A DNA stretch of 10,543 bases from Spirochaetaceae bacterium (GTDB lineage Bacteria; Spirochaetota; Spirochaetia; Sphaerochaetales; Sphaerochaetaceae). The first letter of the stretch is position 1, and each line of letters opens with the position of its first letter. This document shows positions 6,930-10,543 of this stretch, one piece after another. Location: positions 1 through 10,543 of the forward strand of contig JAENWY010000058.1 in the NCBI GenBank assembly GCA_016649775.1, written 5' to 3'. Below the pieces are notes generated by a model. It was not told the DNA's origin. It was given only the letters and a program-made list of their open reading frames with translations, and searched no databases. The position numbers and the translations under genes were made by a program.

Positions 6930-7706
6930 TTAATCTTTCCAAGGGAAAATCATACCCTTTATGGTTCTTTCTCCAACAGATTCTTTTTCATCATAAAGAA
7001 TATCTTCCCATGGTAGATGTTTAATAGATTCATCTCCATGGTCCTCTAAATAATTAATACGTAATAATAATATTTTAAATGCATCCATATTAGCTAACAT
7101 GATACCACTACCATTAAATAATAAACCAGCTGTTACAATCGATAGTGCTATTTGAATACCATTAAAAAATAGTAGGAAAATAGAAGTTCCTAAATTACCA
7201 ATAGACATGATAAAACATTTTTTTAAGGTCTTCATTGGTCTATCACCGGTGAAGTTTACCATTAAGGGAAGGAAATATTGCATAGCTAACATAAAAGTGA
7301 AAAAAACCCAACATAATAGAATTGAAATTACTAAACCAACAATATTACCCATTGAATAATAAAAAGGAATAACAAGTAATCCCAAAAAAGCTAAGAAAAT
7401 ATTAATTCCAAATAAAGCCAGTCCATGTCTCCAGAATAATCTTAATCCATCTTTATAACCATCAAAGCCATCTCTTTTATAATTACTGTAGGCAAATGTT
7501 GTTTTTGCAATACCTATATTATGAAAGGAAAGAGCCATAAGAGCTATAATCATAATTAAATAATTAATAGATTGAACGCCAACATATTGTCCTAGATCTA
7601 AAAAGAAAAGAACAAATATAACAATAAAACCTAAATTTGAAACTACTAGTCCAATTAGGTTATCCCAAGCATCAAAAAATGCTTTTCTAATAAAAAATCC
7701 AATCAT
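6930..7706 (-). CDS. Polytopic membrane protein of unknown function
   Basis: A 258-residue protein with about five or six membrane segments (roughly 17-38, 45-66, 93-115, 120-150 and 165-198), with basic loops such as YSNYKRDG between them. The C-terminal 45 residues are soluble and charged and end in GMIFPWKD, preceded by HLPWEDILYDE. I recall similar PWDELL...GMIFPWK endings in spirochaetal proteins, but this is memory and not a search. The overall shape resembles the DUF624/YesL kind of small polytopic protein; no transport motif is recognisable. AGGA lies eight bases before the ATG (TTTAGGAAAACAAATG). It lies 15 bp downstream of the zinc-ribbon gene and directly upstream of the CYTH gene, so it is in the operon. 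Confidence 0.75.
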   Translation of the reverse strand: MIGFFIRKAFFDAWDNLIGLVVSNLGFIVIFVLFFLDLGQYVGVQSINYLIMIIALMALSFHNIGIAKTTFAYSNYKRDGFDGYKDGLRLFWRHGLALFGINIFLAFLGLLVIPFYYSMGNIVGLVISILLCWVFFTFMLAMQYFLPLMVNFTGDRPMKTLKKCFIMSIGNLGTSIFLLFFNGIQIALSIVTAGLLFNGSGIMLANMDAFKILLLRINYLEDHGDESIKHLPWEDILYDEKESVGERTIKGMIFPWKD

Positions 7707-7721
7707 TTGTTTTCCTAAAGT

Positions 7722-7934
7722 TTAGTTAATAAAAAAGTCTAGTATATTCATACCTGTTGAACTTTGTTTTTTATACAATTCCGTATAACCACAATTTGAA
7801 CAAGAAATTGTAATAAATTTTTTGTTCTGAACATCAAATATTTTTGCAAAATTTCCACCAGTAGCTTGCAAATTATCACTTTCATAATGTTCACATCTAC
7901 ATTTCGGACATACAAATTTAATTTTGTCAGACAT
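7722..7934 (-). CDS. Small zinc-ribbon protein (predicted nucleic-acid-binding type)
   Basis: A 70-residue protein with two CxxC knuckles: Cys9-Pro-Lys-Cys12 and Cys45-Ser-Asn-Cys48. The segment FITISCSNCGYTELYK at 40-55 matches the pattern of the short zinc-ribbon proteins described as predicted nucleic-acid-binding (the DUF2082/COG3478 kind). Binding of nucleic acid is an annotation tradition for this family and is not shown here. It is cytoplasmic and probably binds one zinc ion. It is the first gene of the minus-strand operon, with AAGGAAG at 7941-7947 seven bases before the ATG. Confidence 0.8.
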   Translation of the reverse strand: MSDKIKFVCPKCRCEHYESDNLQATGGNFAKIFDVQNKKFITISCSNCGYTELYKKQSSTGMNILDFFIN

Positions 7935-7961
7935 AATATTCTTCCTTATTATTTGATTTTG

Positions 7962-7989
7962 ATAATATAAAGTAACATATAAGAGTTAA
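7962..7989 (-). promoter_or_regulatory. Possible sigma-70-type promoter for the minus-strand operon
   Basis: On the minus strand TTAACT (7989-7984, 4/6 to TTGACA), a 16-bp spacer, and TATTAT (7967-7962, 5/6 to TATAAT) would start transcription near 7955, about 20 bases before the zinc-ribbon ATG. In such AT-rich sequence matches of this quality arise often by chance. Confidence 0.3.
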
Positions 7990-8186
7990 ATATACAATTA
8001 ATAAATTAATCTCATCTCTAAAATGTCAGTTTATGATTATCAATTTTATATTTACTATTCATCTTAATCAGAGATAAAAAAACCCTGGAATTAATTGATA
8101 TTTTTGTTTTTACCCCACCAACAAATAACAGTAAAAAAAAATATCATAAATAATATTCAAATATAACATTTATATATACTCCAGAT

Positions 8187-8215
8187 ATTTTATAAATTTT
8201 TATCAATGTTCACAA
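8187..8215 (-). promoter_or_regulatory. Possible hybrid outward promoter at the left end of copy B
   Basis: Reading outward on the minus strand, TTGTGA in the terminal repeat (8215-8210) is followed after 17 bp by TAAAAT (8192-8187, 5/6 to TATAAT) in the flanking DNA. It would point toward the zinc-ribbon operon. The match is inferred from spacing and consensus only. Confidence 0.25.
8195..8203. repeat. Target-site duplication, left side of MITE copy B
   Basis: The 9-mer AATTTTTAT directly precedes the element and is repeated exactly at 8325-8333. Confidence 0.85.
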
Positions 8216-8324
8216 CTTAAGCTCATTACGCGTGTTTCTTAGGATAGATATCCTACATTAAAGCAATGAATAATTGGTTATTGCATAAAAGACTTACCAG
8301 TTATTCCTTAAGTTGTGAGCATTG
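8204..8324 (-). mobile_element. MITE-like non-autonomous transposable element, copy B (121 bp)
   Basis: Inverted copy of the element at 4326-4446, the same length (121 bp) and 115/121 identical, with all six differences outside the terminal repeats. Ends are CAATGTTCACAACTTAAG at 8204-8221 and the complement of CAATGCTCACAACTTAAG at 8307-8324, so the single terminal-repeat mismatch is kept in the same place in both copies. It has its own perfect 9-bp target duplication, different from that of copy A, which shows an independent insertion. The central hairpin here has 7-bp arms (TAGGATA at 8240-8246, TATCCTA at 8249-8255). It lies about 75 bp upstream of the plus-strand phosphatase-fold gene and about 270 bp upstream of the minus-strand operon. 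Confidence 0.88.
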
Positions 8325-8341
8325 AATTTTTATAATATTAT
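8313..8341 (+). promoter_or_regulatory. Possible hybrid outward promoter at the right end of copy B
   Basis: TTGTGA (8313-8318) in the terminal repeat, a 17-bp spacer, and TATTAT (8336-8341, 5/6) in the host DNA would form a promoter pointing into the gene at 8400, with start near 8348. The -35 is supplied by the element and the -10 by the target site. Confidence 0.3.
8325..8333. repeat. Target-site duplication, right side of MITE copy B
   Basis: AATTTTTAT, identical to 8195-8203. Confidence 0.85.
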
Positions 8342-8365
8342 CTCACTTATATGTTAACTTTTATT

Positions 8366-8374
8366 TGCTATACT
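8366..8374 (+). promoter_or_regulatory. Possible extended -10 promoter for the gene at 8400
   Basis: TGCTATACT is an extended -10 (TGn plus TATACT, 5/6). Transcription would start near 8381, giving a leader of about 20 bases. The -35 region (CTTATA, 17 bp upstream) is poor. It may be the native promoter that predates the insertion of copy B. Confidence 0.35.
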
Positions 8375-8399
8375 CCATAAAAAGTGCTAAGATAATATT

Positions 8400-9515
8400 A
8401 TGAAATATTTAACTAAAGCCCTTAAATTTATTCTACTATTATTAGTCATCATATTAGTAATTGTCGGAGCATATGTATTATATGTAATGACACAATATTC
8501 TCGAATACCCGATAATCAGAAATTAACTATCAATAATAATTCTATTGCGTCTATAGAAACTTTAGAAAATAATACTACATATACAGCGTCAACCTACAAT
8601 ATTGGTTTTGGAGCATATAGTCCTAACTACAGTTTCTTTATGGATTCAGGAGTTATGAAAGATGGTACCTCTGTTCGAGGTAAATATGGAACAGGATTTT
8701 CTAAAGAAGATGTTAATAAAAACACAATTGGAGTAATTAATACAATTTTAGATTTAGATCCAACCTTTGCTCTTTTCCAAGAAGTTGATACAGATAGTAC
8801 AAGATCTTTCAAAATAAACCAAGTTGAAGCTATAAAAAATGCTTTTAATAATATGAGTAGCGATTATGCAGTTAATTTTCACTCCTTTTATAGTATATTA
8901 CCTCCCAATAATCCTCACGGAATTGCAAATGCTGGAATATTAACACTTTCCAAAGCTAAAATAGACAACGCTATTAGAAAAAGCTATCCAGTATCGGATG
9001 AATTTCCTGCAAAGTATTTTGATTTAGATAGATGTTTCTCAGTTACATATATAAATGTTAAAAATGGTAAGCAATTATCTCTAATAAACACACATATGAG
9101 TGCCTACGATGAAGGTGGAATAATTAGAGCTAAGCAATTAGCACTACTTAATAAATATATGAGAGAAGAATATAATAAGGGCAACTTTGTTATAGTTGGT
9201 GGGGATTTTAACCAAGCCTTAGGAAAAGAAGTACTGACAGCCTTTAAATCTGAACAGGAGATTCCAAGTTGGGTAAGTTTATTAACCAATAATAATTTAG
9301 ATCCTTATATGAGAATATGCAGTGCAGAAAATGAATTAGAAGTAGCCACCTGTAGATCTACAGATTTACCATATGTTAAAGACGTTAATTATACGACAGT
9401 TATTGATGGTTTTATAATTTCGGACAATATAGAAGCATATTCAACTAATATTGAAAATAATTATCTATATAGTGATCATCAACCAGTGTTACTTCATTTT
9501 AAACTAAAAGACTAA
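8400..9515 (+). CDS. Membrane-anchored endonuclease/exonuclease/phosphatase-fold hydrolase
   Basis: A 371-residue protein with an N-terminal hydrophobic anchor (about 8-30, preceded by MKYLTKALK) and a DNase I-like EEP domain from about 60 to 369. Visible motifs: STYNIGFG with Asn67, FALFQEVD with Gln127 and Glu128, INTHMSAYDEGG with His232, VGGDFNQ with Asp269 and Asn271, VIDGFI with Asp336, and the terminal SDHQPV with Asp359 and His360. The full catalytic set is present, so it should be an active metal-dependent phosphodiesterase or phosphatase. The fold covers nucleases, sphingomyelinases and inositol-phosphate phosphatases, and the substrate cannot be told from these motifs. The anchor places the domain outside the inner membrane. 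The Shine-Dalgarno is weak (TAAG about eleven bases before the ATG). It stands alone on its strand, divergent from the operon, with the MITE upstream. Confidence 0.85.
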   Translation: MKYLTKALKFILLLLVIILVIVGAYVLYVMTQYSRIPDNQKLTINNNSIASIETLENNTTYTASTYNIGFGAYSPNYSFFMDSGVMKDGTSVRGKYGTGFSKEDVNKNTIGVINTILDLDPTFALFQEVDTDSTRSFKINQVEAIKNAFNNMSSDYAVNFHSFYSILPPNNPHGIANAGILTLSKAKIDNAIRKSYPVSDEFPAKYFDLDRCFSVTYINVKNGKQLSLINTHMSAYDEGGIIRAKQLALLNKYMREEYNKGNFVIVGGDFNQALGKEVLTAFKSEQEIPSWVSLLTNNNLDPYMRICSAENELEVATCRSTDLPYVKDVNYTTVIDGFIISDNIEAYSTNIENNYLYSDHQPVLLHFKLKD

Positions 9516-9553
9516 AGTCTATTTATAAAATTCTAGTTCTATAATATATAGAA
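9509..9553 (+). terminator. Weak AT-rich hairpins after the phosphatase-fold gene
   Basis: AGACT/AGTCT (9509-9520, loop AA) spans the stop codon, and TTCTATA/TATAGAA (9537-9553, loop ATA) follows. Neither has GC-rich pairing or a proper T-run, so termination here is uncertain. Confidence 0.25.
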
Positions 9554-9606
9554 AATTTTAAAGAGCTATTATTAAATTGATTATTCTACAATTTCGCTAT
9601 AGAATA

Positions 9607-9634
9607 TTTATAATTTATAAATAAATTATATAAT
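9607..9634 (+). promoter_or_regulatory. Likely promoter of the LPP20-type lipoprotein gene
   Basis: TTTATA (9607-9612, 4/6), 16 bp, then TATAAT (9629-9634, consensus) would start transcription near 9641, about 22 bases before the ATG. The spacer lies within a 22-bp AT-only palindrome (9609-9630). Confidence 0.4.
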
Positions 9635-9662
9635 TTATGTACTTATTATTTAGGAGAAAAAA

Positions 9663-10235
9663 ATGAAAAAAATCTTATTAGCTGTTTTATCTATAACTAT
9701 GTTATTTAGTTTAAATTCATGCAAATCATTTAGCGAGGACAAGGCAACACCGGTTATACAAGAGTCTCAGTCATTTTACCCAGATTGGTTTTTAACATTA
9801 CCAACAGACGATACTTATGTTTATTGTGCAGGTTATGGAGAAGCTAGTAATGTTCAAACAGCAATTAAAAGAGCAGAATTTAATGCTAAAACGCAATTAG
9901 CTGAACAGATTTCTACAAGTGTAAAAGAAGTTGTAAAAAACTACATTAATGATGCCGGTGAAGTTGATAATAGACAAAACATTGATGCATTTGAAGCATT
10001 TGCACTTCAAACAACTGAGGCAAATCTAGTTGGTGTTCAAAGAGAAAAGATTAAAGTATTAGATAATGGTGCAGTGTGTGTACTCAGCAAAATGCCAAAA
10101 GCAAATTTAGAACAAGCTTTTTCTGCAATAAGTAATGAAGCAAAAAAAGAATTTGTTCAAAATGATGCTGCTCAAGCAGCTAATGATAAAATGGCAGAAT
10201 CTTTTGATAATTTATTAGCAAACGGCATTATATAG
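9663..10235 (+). CDS. LPP20-family lipoprotein
   Basis: A 190-residue protein with a type II signal peptide: MKKILLAVL, a hydrophobic core, and the lipobox LNSC with Cys20 as the lipidated residue. The mature protein would be anchored in a membrane at the envelope. Residues about 40-47 read PDWFLTLP, followed by VYCAGYGEASN and a helical stretch with repeated Ala (IKRAEFNAKTQLAEQI, about 68-83), which is the LPP20 pattern. A Gln/Ala-rich C-terminal helix follows (about 130-187). The family is named after a Helicobacter outer-membrane lipoprotein; its molecular role is not settled, and related proteins lie near flagellar or envelope genes in other bacteria. AGGAG at 9652-9656 precedes the ATG by six bases. 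A terminator hairpin follows 27 bp after the stop. Confidence 0.82.
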   Translation: MKKILLAVLSITMLFSLNSCKSFSEDKATPVIQESQSFYPDWFLTLPTDDTYVYCAGYGEASNVQTAIKRAEFNAKTQLAEQISTSVKEVVKNYINDAGEVDNRQNIDAFEAFALQTTEANLVGVQREKIKVLDNGAVCVLSKMPKANLEQAFSAISNEAKKEFVQNDAAQAANDKMAESFDNLLANGII

Positions 10236-10262
10236 TATATAAATTATATTTATTTCATCTTA

Positions 10263-10300
10263 AAGCCTTTGTTATTTTTATAATGAAGGCTTCTATTTTT
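10263..10300 (+). terminator. Rho-independent terminator after the LPP20 gene
   Basis: A 13-bp stem (AAGCCTTTGTTAT at 10263-10275 with ATAATGAAGGCTT at 10280-10292, two G-U pairs in RNA) closed by a TTTT loop and followed by CTATTTTT. The T-run ends only three bases before the Shine-Dalgarno of the next ORF, so it could also act as an attenuator for that gene. Confidence 0.7.
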
Positions 10301-10311
10301 ATAGGAGCAAT

Positions 10312-10543
10312 ATGAAAAAATTCTTTCTTTAAATTTTATCAGGTACTACACTATTTAGTAGTTGTCTCACATTTAATTCAAATAAAGCAGATAAACCATA
10401 TGAATCAATAAGTAAATCAAATTATGAAGATCTTGTCGATAATGTAGATTTAACCTATTCTAATGTATTTATGGGCATTAACGATATGATTCCTAGTTTA
10501 AAGACAATGAGAAAGCAAGCATTATTAAATAGTATAAAGCAAG
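10312..10543 (+). pseudogene. Lipoprotein-like ORF broken by a TAA in the signal peptide (3' end beyond window)
   Basis: AGGAG (10303-10307) precedes ATG at 10312. The frame reads MKKFFL, then TAA at 10330-10332, then ILSGTTLFSSC and an open frame to the right edge with normal-looking composition (YESISKSNYEDLVDN and onward). Skipping the stop gives a good lipoprotein signal peptide with lipobox FSSC (Cys at 10363-10365), which suggests a TTA (Leu) or similar codon changed to TAA by one base. The C terminus is outside the window. I do not recognise the mature protein; the pattern GINDMIPSLKTMRKQALLNS recalls the Ala-rich helix after the G motif in LPP20, only weakly. It could be a young pseudogene, a sequencing error, or a gene with stop readthrough. 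No good start lies between the stop and the Cys. Confidence 0.6.

Larger units (their letters stand above)
7935..8399. other. Divergent intergenic region
   Basis: No gene is visible in this 465-bp stretch between the two divergent transcription units. It holds the possible operon promoter (7962-7989), a very AT-rich part from about 7990 to 8194 with a T-rich and A-rich patch (8075-8145) and a weak 8-bp inverted repeat (TATCAATT at 8038-8045, AATTGATA at 8093-8100), then MITE copy B with its target duplications (8195-8333), and the leader of the plus-strand gene. I see no riboswitch-like fold or clear operator. Confidence 0.6.

Noticed and set aside
8038..8100. 8-bp inverted repeat TATCAATT/AATTGATA as an operator
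   Set aside because: AT-rich, 47 bp apart, no further symmetry; expected by chance at this composition.
4317..8333. The two inverted elements as ends of a composite transposon carrying the seven genes between them
   Set aside because: Each copy has its own matching 9-bp duplication, and the outermost flanks (ATTTATTTA on the left, AATTTTTAT on the right) do not match each other. This shows two separate insertions. It also argues against an inversion by recombination between the copies, which would have mixed the duplications.
8627..9289. Two 61-codon minus-strand reading frames inside the phosphatase-fold gene
   Set aside because: Both are shadows of a gene with a full set of catalytic motifs on the other strand.
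10312..10543. TAA at 10330 read as a sense codon under a different genetic code
   Set aside because: TAA ends several other genes in this window at family-normal lengths (for example rnhA and the parvulin), so it acts as a stop here.

Overview
The window is AT-rich (roughly 70% A+T by eye) and looks like the chromosome of a low-GC Gram-negative-type bacterium. A member of the Spirochaetota is my best guess. This rests on the LPP20-type lipoprotein with its short lipobox, a second lipoprotein-like ORF beside it, a secreted HExxH/beta-propeller protein, and a small membrane protein ending in GMIFPWKD that resembles spirochaetal proteins I recall. It is inference; no rRNA or other firm marker is present.

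Layout. Ten genes run on the minus strand from 7934 down past the left edge: a zinc-ribbon protein, a polytopic membrane protein, a CYTH-domain protein, a small parvulin, RNase HI, a split chromate-type transporter (two half-length proteins), a nitroreductase, a membrane-anchored glycerophosphodiesterase, and a secreted metallopeptidase-like protein cut by the left edge. Gaps are mostly 1 to 40 bp or short overlaps (TAATG, ATGA), so this reads as one operon or two linked operons. On the plus strand, beyond a 465-bp intergenic region, are a membrane-anchored endonuclease/exonuclease/phosphatase-fold protein, an LPP20-family lipoprotein, a terminator hairpin, and a lipoprotein-like ORF with an in-frame TAA inside its signal peptide that runs off the right edge.

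The most notable item is a pair of non-coding mobile elements, each exactly 121 bp, at 4326-4446 and 8204-8324, in opposite orientation. They are 115/121 identical with no indels. Each has 18-bp terminal inverted repeats (one mismatch) and its own perfect 9-bp target-site duplication (ATTTATTTA and AATTTTTAT). They behave like a MITE family (miniature inverted-repeat transposable element) mobilised by a transposase encoded elsewhere. Copy A landed on the stop codon of the second transporter half and split what was a 24-nt operon gap, without changing the protein or the next gene's Shine-Dalgarno. Copy B sits in the divergent intergenic region. Both lie in the same orientation relative to the gene they precede, and each inverted repeat carries an outward TTGTGA that could act as a -35 box.

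Functionally the minus-strand genes mix housekeeping (rnhA, parvulin, CYTH, zinc ribbon) with membrane transport and envelope functions. The plus-strand genes encode anchored or exported proteins. I see no tRNA, rRNA, CRISPR array or transposase gene.
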